Source: Akkermansiaceae bacterium (GTDB lineage Bacteria; Verrucomicrobiota; Verrucomicrobiia; Verrucomicrobiales; Akkermansiaceae). From it: a DNA stretch of 64,000 nucleotides. The notes beneath the pieces were generated by a model that did not search any database, had not been told where the DNA came from, and worked only from the letters and a program-made list of their open reading frames with translations. Positions 1 through 8,704 of this stretch are shown piece by piece. Within the stretch, counting starts at the first letter, position 1; each line of letters starts with the position of its first letter. The stretch covers positions 140,539-204,538 of the forward strand of contig CAJIZY010000005.1 in the NCBI GenBank assembly GCA_905181965.1, read 5' to 3'. A program made the translations under genes and the position numbers.

Positions 1-338
1 AAAGGGAGTTTAAAACTAGCGTGCAACTCTGCCTCTGGATTTGAACGATCCTTATCAGAAGCAAAGATGACAAGATAACCTCCAGCCGGGATAGTGACTG
101 CGGGAATTCGCCACTTATCGAGGTTGCTCGCCTTATCAGTGAGGAAGTAGCCGTCGAGATCGACCTCGCTTCCATCTGGATTGTGAATTTCGATCCAGTC
201 CGAAAAATCGCCGTCTTCATCGGCCAAGACCGTATCGTTATCGGCCATAAATTCAGAAATAACCGGTGTCGCATTGAGAAAAATAGAGCCGCCCGCAAGG
301 GTCAGGACGGTAGTGAGTAGAAATGTATTCGGATTCAT
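1..338 (-). CDS. Lamin-tail domain exported protein, 5' part only
   Basis: The ATG is at 338 and the frame runs off the left edge of the window. The N-terminus is a signal peptide (MNPNTFLLTTVLTLAGG...) followed directly by a lamin-tail-like domain: the motifs ISEFMADNDT, DWIEIHNPDG, DGYFLTD and GGYLVIFASDKDR are visible. The same module opens the large CotH protein at 49976-54283 (ITEFVADNDG, DWIELSNSG, GGYLVIFASGKDR), so the two are paralogues. In PVC bacteria such proteins are large, secreted, and usually carry CotH-kinase-like or Ig-like domains further on; those would lie outside the window. The role is probably cell-surface or extracellular, but nothing more specific can be seen. Confidence 0.75.
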   Translation of the reverse strand, partial: MNPNTFLLTTVLTLAGGSIFLNATPVISEFMADNDTVLADEDGDFSDWIEIHNPDGSEVDLDGYFLTDKASNLDKWRIPAVTIPAGGYLVIFASDKDRSNPEAELHASFKLP

Positions 339-479
339 AGCTGAGTGCGCATCGCCGTAATATCGACGATATGAGTAAGAAATATAGATGTGTGTGTGCC
401 CGCCTTCAACCGAGCAGGGTGGATTTTATCCCGAGTAGGCTAAGGCGTCTAGCTTGGAAACCCCACAATTTCCTGAAGC

Positions 480-1892
480 TTAGCCCAGTAGATCCTTGAT
501 CACGTGGCCATGCACATCGGTAAGGCGGAAGTCGCGGCCCTGACTGCGGAAGGTGAGGCGTTTATGGTCGATGCCTAGCTGGTGAAGAATAGTGGCATGG
601 AGGTCGTGGACGTGAACTTTGTTCTCGGTAGCGTGATAGCCAAAGTCATCGGTCGCACCGTAGGTGAGGCCAGGTTTCATTCCACCGCCGGCCATCCACA
701 TCGTAAAGCCGTGCGGGTGATGATCACGCCCCCAGGTTTTACCCATCACTTGCGCCACCGGTGTCCGGCCGAATTCACCGCCCCAGATGACGAGAGTATC
801 GTCAAGTAAACCACGTTGCTTAAGATCAGCAATGAGTGCGGCAATCGGTTGGTCGGCCGCGCCACATTGACGTCGGTGTTCGCGATCCATATCGGTATGC
901 GAATCCCAACCACGGTCGTAGAGTTGCACAAAGCGAACACCACGCTCGACAAGGCGACGCGCCATCAGGCAGTTCCGAGCGAAAGAGGGCTTCACGCGAT
1001 CAGCGCCATATTGCTCAAGGGTTTTCTCTGACTCCTTCCTCAGATCGGCAAGTTGCGGCACGCTGGCCTGCATGCGGAAGGCCAATTCATACGAAGCAAT
1101 GCGATTCGCGATCTCGGGATCACCCAGAGTTTGGTGTTGGCGGCGATTCATCCACTGCAGCAGATCAAGTTCATTTCGCCTCCCCTTGGTCGAGACGCCC
1201 TTTGGATTATCAAGATGGAGCACTGGAGCACCACTATTCCGGAAAGGCACACCGGCGTGCCGAGATTCGAGAAATCCATTCCCCCAAAAACTCTGCAAAA
1301 GCGGTTGGCCATCGCTCACTCCGGAAGTCAGCACGGTGTAAGCAGGTAGATCTTCGTTAACCGAACCAAGTCCGTAGGACATCCAGGAACCGAGGGTTGG
1401 TCGGTCGCCCAACAAAGTGCCGCAGTTCATGAAATTCACCCCCGGATCGTGCACATTGGTGTCAGTGTGCATCGAACGAATCACCGTCAATTCATCGGCG
1501 ATCGTTGCAAGATGAGGCATCAGTTCTGAGATGATCGTGCCTGATTCCCCGCGGGGACGGAATGAATAGGGCGAACCCTTTAGGTTCGGTGTTCCGCGAA
1601 TCAGCGCAAACTGCTGATGGTCCTTCAGCAACTCCTTTGGAATCGCTTTGCCATCGAGTTCGTTGAGCTTCGGCTTGGGATCAAAAAGATCGATGTGCGA
1701 AGGCCCACCCGCCATGAAGAGAAAAATGACACGCTTTGCTTTTGGAGCATGATGGAAATTTGGCAAGCTCCCCTGCCCTGCATGAAGCTTGTCATTCAGC
1801 AAGGACGCAAGCGCTACCGAACCAATCCCACCCGCCGACCGCCCCAGAAAAGCGCGGCGGGTAAGATCTGCTGAGCAGCATGGATGGTTCAT
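480..1892 (-). CDS. DUF1501 family exported protein (alkaline-phosphatase-like fold)
   Basis: A 470-residue DUF1501 protein, full length for the family. I chose the ATG at 1892 because it overlaps the stop of the upstream PSD1 gene (ATGA) and places a twin-arginine-like signal (LTRRAFLGRSAGG) at the N-terminus. Family motifs follow: [15 protein letters not shown] near residue 60, [11 protein letters not shown] near 370, then GRDHHPHGFTMWMAGGG. DUF1501 is placed in the alkaline phosphatase/sulfatase superfamily by fold, but its substrate is unknown, and I see no sulfatase-type Cys-x-Pro-x-Arg site. Translational coupling with the PSD1 gene suggests a fixed partnership in the periplasm or at the cell surface. 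Confidence 0.9.
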   Translation of the reverse strand: MNHPCCSADLTRRAFLGRSAGGIGSVALASLLNDKLHAGQGSLPNFHHAPKAKRVIFLFMAGGPSHIDLFDPKPKLNELDGKAIPKELLKDHQQFALIRGTPNLKGSPYSFRPRGESGTIISELMPHLATIADELTVIRSMHTDTNVHDPGVNFMNCGTLLGDRPTLGSWMSYGLGSVNEDLPAYTVLTSGVSDGQPLLQSFWGNGFLESRHAGVPFRNSGAPVLHLDNPKGVSTKGRRNELDLLQWMNRRQHQTLGDPEIANRIASYELAFRMQASVPQLADLRKESEKTLEQYGADRVKPSFARNCLMARRLVERGVRFVQLYDRGWDSHTDMDREHRRQCGAADQPIAALIADLKQRGLLDDTLVIWGGEFGRTPVAQVMGKTWGRDHHPHGFTMWMAGGGMKPGLTYGATDDFGYHATENKVHVHDLHATILHQLGIDHKRLTFRSQGRDFRLTDVHGHVIKDLLG

Positions 1893-4708
1893 GGACGTGT
1901 AATAGTCTCGTCGAGATTCAAAAGGACGGTAGATAAACTCTGCCACTTCGCGAGATCAGATGGCGCGGAATGACTCTCTAAAAAACTCAGGAACTTCTCC
2001 CGCTCGTCAGCACTAGGAAGCCGGCCAAGGCAAAGTCGAAACGCGAGATCGAGGCGCCCCTTGGAATCGAGGGCCTCCCCGAGAAGTCGTTTTGCAAGAC
2101 CCTCTGCGGACTCGACAAAGACCGGCGCATTCAAAGTCACGAGCGCCTGGGTCGGTAAGTTTGCCGAGTTGCGTCTGGATACGCAGACCGCACGAGCCGG
2201 AGCATCAAGGAGTTCCATCGTGGGATGCAGAGCCATTCGTCTCCAATAGGTGTAGAGGCTCTTGCGATAACGATTATCGCCCTTGCTTGCGACCCACTTA
2301 CCGGGCAGGTCCCGATCTTCCCAATAACTGTCCGGCTGGGGTGGAAAGACACTCGGGCCACCGGCGAACGGCTTCAGCAAGCTACCGATCGCAAGCGCCT
2401 GATCCCGGATCTGCTCCGCCGGCAGGCGAACCCGGGGCATGCGGGAGAGGAGGTCGATTGTTCGGATCTCTTTCCCGATGAGCTCGAAGTAGATTCGCGC
2501 CGCTTGCCGATAGGTCGCCGAGGTCACAATCAGGCGGTTGAGGTATTTCATGTCCCAACCGCTATCCACAAATTCAGTCGCTAACCAATCAAGCAATTCG
2601 GGATGAGTGGCGGGTGCCCCTTGCGACCCAAAGTCGTCCGAAGTGCTCACGAGACCTTGGCCAAAATAGCTCTGCCAAAAGCGATTCACAACAACCCGCG
2701 CCACCAGTGGATTCTTTCCATCGACGAGCCAACGCGCGAATTCGAGTCGATCACCAGGTTGCCTCTCACCTTCGGGCACCAGGACTTTGGGCGCGGCAGG
2801 TGACACTTTATCTCCCGGGCTGAGGAAACTTCCACGTTGGTGAATGAATGTTTGCCGGGGCGACCTACGCTCTTTCATCACGGGAACAGCCGGAATTTCT
2901 TTCGAACCTGCAGATTGCTTATCGTCGATTTTATGTAAAGCCGACCGGAGCTTTCGAGTTTCCTCGCTCTCTGGAATCAGCTCGAGTGCGCGGTCGTAGA
3001 GCCGAACCTCCTGAGCGAACCTTCGAAGCGATGCGCATTGGGCTTGGATGAGTTTTTATACCCAGCCCCGATCGCGAGAGGGCGATTTGAAACGGCAATC
3101 GATCGAGGCGGCGCACCGAGCACGCGAGCCTCGGCATCCTCAATTCCATCGACGAAAAGGCGCACTGACTTCCCCGCTTCGAAGACAAGGGCGACATCGT
3201 GATCATGATCATCATTGACCGCGCGACTACCATGGATGGCGACACCTTGGTAAGGATCAGTCCGAGCAGATGCCCAGAAAAAGAGGTGTCCAGGCCTTCC
3301 TTCTTCATCGCCCTCACCGCCGATCCCAAAAACATAACTGCGTTGCTTACCGGGCCAATCGTATTTGGAGACAAGATTCGCGACCGCTTGCTTAGTACGG
3401 ATTTTGGCGGTGATGGTGAGGTCCCCGGTGATACAAAATTTCCCGGCGTCGGACTCGAGATGAGGCGCGTCCCATTTTCCCAACAAGCCCTCCCCGCCAA
3501 GAGCCTTTGCGGGCAGGAAGCTTCTTGCGAGCTGAAATCAATTCAGCCTTGAGACGGGCCCGCTCGGCCAGGAGGTCCGGATCAGGATCAGCCACTGGAG
3601 GGCGGTAGGTCATTGTCGGGCCTCCCTGTCCATGCCCCTTGCCACGGTGCTCGGTGTTGTTGAAAATTGCGAACAGCGAAAAGTAATCACGCTGACTAAT
3701 CGGATCGAATTTATGGTCGTGGCACTCTGCACATTCCATGGTCAAACCTAACCAAACTTTTCCCGTCGTGTTGACGCGGTCGGTCACTCCTTTGAGACGA
3801 TACTCTTCGACCGGGTAGGTGTTCCCACGAGCCTGGGGCGCGTTGCGGTGAAAGCCCGTCGCAATTCGTTGCTCGTCAGTCGCGTTGGGCAGCATATCCC
3901 CCGCAAGTTGCTCGATCGTAAATTGATCGAATGGTATGTTACGATGAAGCGCGCGAACCACCCAATCTCGGTAGGGCCAGATCTGACGCATCTTGTCATC
4001 CGCAAAGCCCCGCGTGTCGGCATAACGAGCCAGATCGAGCCAATCCTGCGCCCGGCGTTCGGCATAATCGCGAGTCGCCATCAAGCGATCCACTAATCGT
4101 TCGTAAGCTCCAGGTGCCGCGTCATTGAGAAACTGATCCAATTGCTGCGGAGTCGGCGGCAAGCCAGTGAGATCCAAAGTGACCCGGCGAATCAAGGTCG
4201 TACGATCAGCCTCGGGCGAGAACGACAGTTCCTCTTCTTCGAGCCGTGCTCCGATGAATTGATCGATGGGATTGCGCGCTCCCGACACCACCGGAGGCGC
4301 CCTCTTTTTCGGCGGCACAAAAGCCCAGTGCGGCTGGTATTTCCCGTCCTCCTCAATCCAACGTTTGAGCACTTCTTTTTCCCCTTCCGTGAGACTCTTA
4401 TTACTCTCCGGCGGAGGCATTAATTCGTCTTCATCGTCATGTGTGATGCGATGCCAGACTTCGCTTTCTTGCAAAGCGCCCGGCTTGATCGCCTGAATGC
4501 CATCCTTCAAAGAATAGGCTCCTTCCTCAGTATCTAGTCTCAACCCGGCCTCCCGCGTCTTCGCATCAAACCCATGACACGCGAAACATTTGTCGGAAAG
4601 AATCGGCCGAACATCCCGATTGAATTCCAGTTTGGCCCATGCTCCCGGAGCGGAAAGAAGTAATCCCACGACGAAAGCAAGATAACAAGTAGCTGAATGA
4701 GAACGCAT
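1889..4708 (-). CDS. PSCyt1-DUF1549-LamG-DUF1553 (PSD1) protein, two frameshifts
   Basis: This exported heme-type protein of about 939 residues lies in three frames. The first part starts at ATG 4708 with a signal peptide, then a PSCyt1 cytochrome domain (CFACHG), then DUF1549 ([30 protein letters not shown]; second heme motif [11 protein letters not shown]). The frame shifts near 3495-3510 into a LamG-like domain (GKFCITGDLTITAKIR, LFVDGIEDAEA) and again near 3007-3014 into the DUF1553 part (RLEFARWLVDGKNPLVARVVVNRFWQSYFG spans the start of that domain). The sense of the protein is continuous across both breaks, so each is a one-base indel: a sequencing error or a recent mutation. It heads a two-gene unit with the DUF1501 gene. 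The function is unknown; two CxxCH motifs suggest diheme binding. Confidence 0.85.
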
Positions 4709-4995
4709 ATTCCTCGGAACGGACTGGATAATAGTATCTGTGGATGCGATTCACAAAACAAGAAATTCCAGATTTGACGACTGTTGTCGTTTGGGAGGCA
4801 GAATTTTAACTGTGAGTGACTCAAAAATTAGGCGCCGCGTCGAATTGCCCGGTCACATAATACCAAGCCCTTCGGGCGTCGATTCCGAGCTTGATTGTGT
4901 CGTAGGATTTTATTTCTTCGTCATTGATAACAATCGTCAGCTTAAAGGCTTTCACCCACCCTTGACAACCCATCTCATTTAGCAATCAGTCCCTT
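4709..4995. promoter_or_regulatory. Divergent intergenic region between PSD1 and sulfatase
   Basis: These 287 bases separate two genes that point away from each other, so promoters for both should lie here. The only element resembling a sigma-70 -35 box toward the sulfatase is TTGACA at 4962-4967, about 28 bases before the ATG; no good -10 box follows at the usual spacing. I see no palindrome strong enough to call an operator. Confidence 0.3.
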
Positions 4996-7098
4996 ATGAA
5001 AAAGACTTTCGCAGCCGTTACCGCAACCTTGTTGATTGCCCTACCTGTTAGCGCAGCGCTAAAATTGACCGTTGCCGATCGATCGGAAAAACTCTCACCG
5101 CCCCACGGCAAGGTCGGATCGACAATTGTTGCAGCCGGTAACTCGAAGGGGCAGACATTCACGGTAAAGAAAACCGGAAAACTCGAGGGCCTTTTCGTGC
5201 TGACCGCCGGGGTTGTGAACGCCGCCGATCTGACGGTCAGTATCTATCGCACCGAGAATGACTATCCGGTCGGTGATATGCTGCATTCAGAATCTGGAAG
5301 GTTGCCCAAGGGCGCCGCCGAGGCCACCCTAAAGCTTGAATTTGAATCGCCGCCACAACTAAAGACAGGCAACTATGCCCTAGTGCTTTCCGCCGAGGAA
5401 TCCGATCTGCACTTCATCCTAGGCCGCGGATACGCCGGTGGTCGAGCGATCCGCAACAACAAGAGTTCCAAAGGCCGTTGGGCCAGTGCGGGCGGAAAGG
5501 ACAGAGATTTCGCCTTCAGCTTTCTGGGTATTGAAGCCGCGAGCAAATCTGCTTTTCAAGAAGCGTCCGGCGCAGCCGGGGTATCGGTCAAATTGCTTCG
5601 TCATACGAATCCGCCCTTCATTCCGGTAGCCTTCAACAAGATCAGGCGTCAGCCGAACATCGTCACCGTGATGGTAGACGATCTCGGCTGGAACCAGATC
5701 GGTGTTGAGCAGAGCACGATGGGGACGAATCCAAAGCTTTACCGCACACCAAACCTGGTGAAGCTCGCCGCCGGAGGACTCAGTTTCACTAATGCCTATG
5801 CCCAGCCCAACTGCGCGCCGACCCGCGCGGCCATGCTATCGGGACAATACCCTGCGCGCATCCACAATGATGTCTACTGTGTCGGGAGCCTCAACCGATA
5901 CGGTCGTGGAGGAATTTCGAAGGAGAAGGCAAAATTCACCGCTCCGGAACAGACGGAAGATGTGGCTGCCGAAGCAATCACCGTTGCTGAAGCGATGCGC
6001 AAAAACGGTTATGCAACCGCGCATATCGGCAAATACCACGTCGGCGGACATGGAGGTGGGGAGACCCTTCCTGAAAACGCCGGTTTCGATATTAACATCG
6101 GTGGCTTTACGCAGGGACATCAGCCGGTCTGCTTTGCCAGCAAGGATGGCGACAATTGGGTATTCAGGAAACTCGGGCGCGGCCACTTCGACCGCTTCGC
6201 CGAACCCTACACCGAGTCGTATCTGAAACAGCACAACTTTCCGCTGTCTCTGCTTGGCACGCCGAAGCATGTTAGCGACGCATTGTCCGATGCCATGGAA
6301 GAGACCATCGGCAAGTTCGCCGACGACGAGAAGCCCTTCTATCTTCAACTCCATCCTTATGCAGTGCACGGTCCCGTGCGTTCACGGCCGGACCTAAAAG
6401 CAAGCACCGGCGATGAACTTGCCGGCTTCGTTGCCAGCATTGATCTAACGATCGGTCGTCTGCTGAAGGTTTTGAATGACACCGGCTGCGCCGAAAAAAC
6501 CCTCATCATTTTCACCTCCGACAATGGCGGCAATGCCAAAGCCAACCTCCCTCTGCGCGGAAAGAAAGGAATGTTCACCGAAGGCGGTATCCGCGTTCCC
6601 TTGATCGCCTACTGGCCGGGTGTCATCCCCGCCAACACAGTCACCGATCATATGGTCCATACGGTCGACTACTACCCAACCTACCTTCAATTCGCTGGCG
6701 ATCGTTGGATGCCCCCGGAAGCCGAACATCCTCTCGATGGAGAATCCTTCGTCGATGTCCTGCTCAATCCGAATACTGACCGCATGCGTGATCCGATCTT
6801 CTACCTTTTCCCCGGCTACATGGATTCGCGCGCCCAGCCAACTGTCGCTGCCATCGACGAGATCGAGGGACAACGCTACAAGCTTCTCTATTTCTACGAA
6901 GCCGACGATTGGGAACTCTACAATTTGAGTCACGACATCGGTGAGAAAACCAATCTCATTAAGACCCACACCTCCATCGCCGCCTCGCTTTCCCAAAAGA
7001 TCCATGCCTGGCTCAGCCAGAAACATTCAACCTGGAAGCCGAAATATCCGTTGAAAAAGGATGATGGCAAGTCGGTGGGACCGCCGCCCTCGTTTTAG
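4996..7098 (+). CDS. Exported sulfatase with N-terminal beta-sandwich module
   Basis: A 700-residue protein. Signal peptide 1-21 (MKKTFAAVTATLLIALPVSA). Residues about 25-185 form a non-catalytic beta-rich module (QTFTVKKTGKLEGLFVLT, TGNYALVLSA) resembling carbohydrate-binding or adhesion modules. The sulfatase domain starts near 215 (NIVTVMVDDLGWNQIG), with the modification site CAPTRAAMLSGQYPARIHND: Cys273 would become formylglycine. Metal-ligand motifs follow: IGKYHVGGHG near 350 and IIFTSDNGG near 505. It would hydrolyse sulfate esters, probably on a polysaccharide, outside the cytoplasm. No maturation enzyme (anaerobic or aerobic FGE) is in the window. The gene is monocistronic, with divergent and convergent neighbours. 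Confidence 0.9.
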   Translation: MKKTFAAVTATLLIALPVSAALKLTVADRSEKLSPPHGKVGSTIVAAGNSKGQTFTVKKTGKLEGLFVLTAGVVNAADLTVSIYRTENDYPVGDMLHSESGRLPKGAAEATLKLEFESPPQLKTGNYALVLSAEESDLHFILGRGYAGGRAIRNNKSSKGRWASAGGKDRDFAFSFLGIEAASKSAFQEASGAAGVSVKLLRHTNPPFIPVAFNKIRRQPNIVTVMVDDLGWNQIGVEQSTMGTNPKLYRTPNLVKLAAGGLSFTNAYAQPNCAPTRAAMLSGQYPARIHNDVYCVGSLNRYGRGGISKEKAKFTAPEQTEDVAAEAITVAEAMRKNGYATAHIGKYHVGGHGGGETLPENAGFDINIGGFTQGHQPVCFASKDGDNWVFRKLGRGHFDRFAEPYTESYLKQHNFPLSLLGTPKHVSDALSDAMEETIGKFADDEKPFYLQLHPYAVHGPVRSRPDLKASTGDELAGFVASIDLTIGRLLKVLNDTGCAEKTLIIFTSDNGGNAKANLPLRGKKGMFTEGGIRVPLIAYWPGVIPANTVTDHMVHTVDYYPTYLQFAGDRWMPPEAEHPLDGESFVDVLLNPNTDRMRDPIFYLFPGYMDSRAQPTVAAIDEIEGQRYKLLYFYEADDWELYNLSHDIGEKTNLIKTHTSIAASLSQKIHAWLSQKHSTWKPKYPLKKDDGKSVGPPPSF

Positions 7099-7220
7099 CG
7101 ACTTAGGCGGAAAGCCATATGGGGGGAGAGTCCCGATCTCTCATCAGTATGACCTCAACTGATCAAGATGCCTAAAACCCGGGCCCTCAAGCTGTTTGTC
7201 ACGGACGACTTGGGCCTGAG

Positions 7221-7249
7221 CCTTTCCGCAAAAAGCAAATTCCTGGCGG
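7221..7249 (+). repeat. Isolated core copy of the dispersed short repeat
   Basis: This 29-base stretch, with the invariant part AAAGCAAATTCCT, matches the right-hand core of the repeat family found at 59.8-63.7 kb with about four mismatches. The left half of the longer copies is absent here. It sits between the convergent sulfatase and DUF1501 genes, a position like that of several other copies at gene ends. Confidence 0.6.
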
Positions 7250-7276
7250 TAGCATTTAAATCAGGTGATTCTCGCC

Positions 7277-8704
7277 TTAAGCGAGGATTTGCTGCACCAC
7301 ATGCGCTTCCTCCACTCCAGTGAGACGGGTGTTGAGCCCTTGAAATTTGAAAGTGAAACGCTCATGGTCCATCCCCATGCAATGGAGGATGGTGGCATTC
7401 ATATCGTTAATGTGCACGGGATCTTTGACGATGTTATAACAGTAGTCGTCTGTGGCACCATGGGCGTGACCTGGTTTAGTGCCTCCTCCGGCTAACCAAG
7501 TCGTGAAGCCGCGTGGGTTGTGGTCGCGGCCGTCCTTTCCTTGAGAAAAGGGAGTGCGCCCAAATTCGCCGCCCCACCAAACGAGGGTGTCTTCAAGTAG
7601 ACCACGTTGTTTGAGATCCTGCAGAAGAGCTGCCGAGGCCTGATCGGTGTCCTGACACTGCGCGGTCAGATGAGGAACGAGGCTGCCGTGTTGGTCCCAA
7701 CCACGGTGGAACAGTTGCACGAATCGCACGTCGCGTTCGGCCAGGCGCCGCGCCAAAAGACAGTTGTAAGCGTAGGTGCCCGGTTGACGCGCGGCATCGC
7801 CGTAGAGTTTGAAAGTGCTCTCTGGCTCGTCCGAAAGATCGACGATTTCCGGAGCGGTGGTCTGCATGCGGAAGGCCATCTCATACTGGGCGATGCGTGT
7901 CTGGATCTCCGGGTCGCCGAAGCGGGCAAACGAATCCCCGTTGAGGGCCGCAAGATCATCGAGCATCTCGCGCCGTGTCGAGCGATCGAGCCCATTGGGA
8001 TCTTTGAGGTAGAGAAGCGGATTCCTACCGCTGCGCATCAATACACCCTGATGGTTTGAAGGAAGAAAACCACTTCCCCATAAGCGGGAGAAAATTGGTT
8101 GTCCCGGATTCTTCCCGCTCCCCTGCGAAAGGAGGACAATGTAGGCTGGCATGTTCTCGTTTGCGCTTCCTAATCCATACCCTGCCCAAGCACCGAGGCT
8201 GGGACGACCCGGAATCTGCGAACCAGTGTTAATCAAAGTGATCCCGGGGTCATGATTGATCGCCTCGGTATGCATCGAATTGATCACCGTGAGCTTGTCA
8301 GCAATTGACGCCGTGTAGGGTATAAAATCGCTCATCCAAGTGCCACTCTCTCCGCGCTGCTTCATCGGCGACATCGGACCACAGACTAAAAAATTCTTCA
8401 GCCCGGCGGTCATCCCGGTCACGCGCTGTCCGCCACGGATGCTGTCGGGCAATTCGCTGCCATGCAATTTTTTGATGGCTGGCGAATGATCAAAAAGGTC
8501 GATGTGCGACGGCCCACCCGACTGGAACATGTAGATGACGCGCTTTGCTTTCGCCGGGAAATGCGGCAGATCATTCTGACCAGATTCCGCAGCGGTGGCA
8601 TCATTCAGAAGTGAGGTCGCGGCAAGGGCACCAAGTCCGATACCAGACTGCCCCAGAAAGGCGCGACGCGAAAGTAGAGTGTTGGTGTCGTCGTTGATGA
8701 TCAT
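7277..8704 (-). CDS. DUF1501 family exported protein
   Basis: A 475-residue DUF1501 protein. It begins at ATG 8704, overlapping the PSD1 stop by ATGA. The N-terminus has a twin-arginine-like signal ([17 protein letters not shown]). Conserved motifs: [16 protein letters not shown] (about 63-78), [11 protein letters not shown] (about 365), [17 protein letters not shown], and the C-terminal [20 protein letters not shown]. It is the last gene of a three-gene unit (heme-binding/HEAT protein, PSD1, DUF1501). It is closely similar in layout to the proteins at 480 and 17775, so these are paralogues. The substrate is unknown. Confidence 0.9.
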   Translation of the reverse strand: MIINDDTNTLLSRRAFLGQSGIGLGALAATSLLNDATAAESGQNDLPHFPAKAKRVIYMFQSGGPSHIDLFDHSPAIKKLHGSELPDSIRGGQRVTGMTAGLKNFLVCGPMSPMKQRGESGTWMSDFIPYTASIADKLTVINSMHTEAINHDPGITLINTGSQIPGRPSLGAWAGYGLGSANENMPAYIVLLSQGSGKNPGQPIFSRLWGSGFLPSNHQGVLMRSGRNPLLYLKDPNGLDRSTRREMLDDLAALNGDSFARFGDPEIQTRIAQYEMAFRMQTTAPEIVDLSDEPESTFKLYGDAARQPGTYAYNCLLARRLAERDVRFVQLFHRGWDQHGSLVPHLTAQCQDTDQASAALLQDLKQRGLLEDTLVWWGGEFGRTPFSQGKDGRDHNPRGFTTWLAGGGTKPGHAHGATDDYCYNIVKDPVHINDMNATILHCMGMDHERFTFKFQGLNTRLTGVEEAHVVQQILA

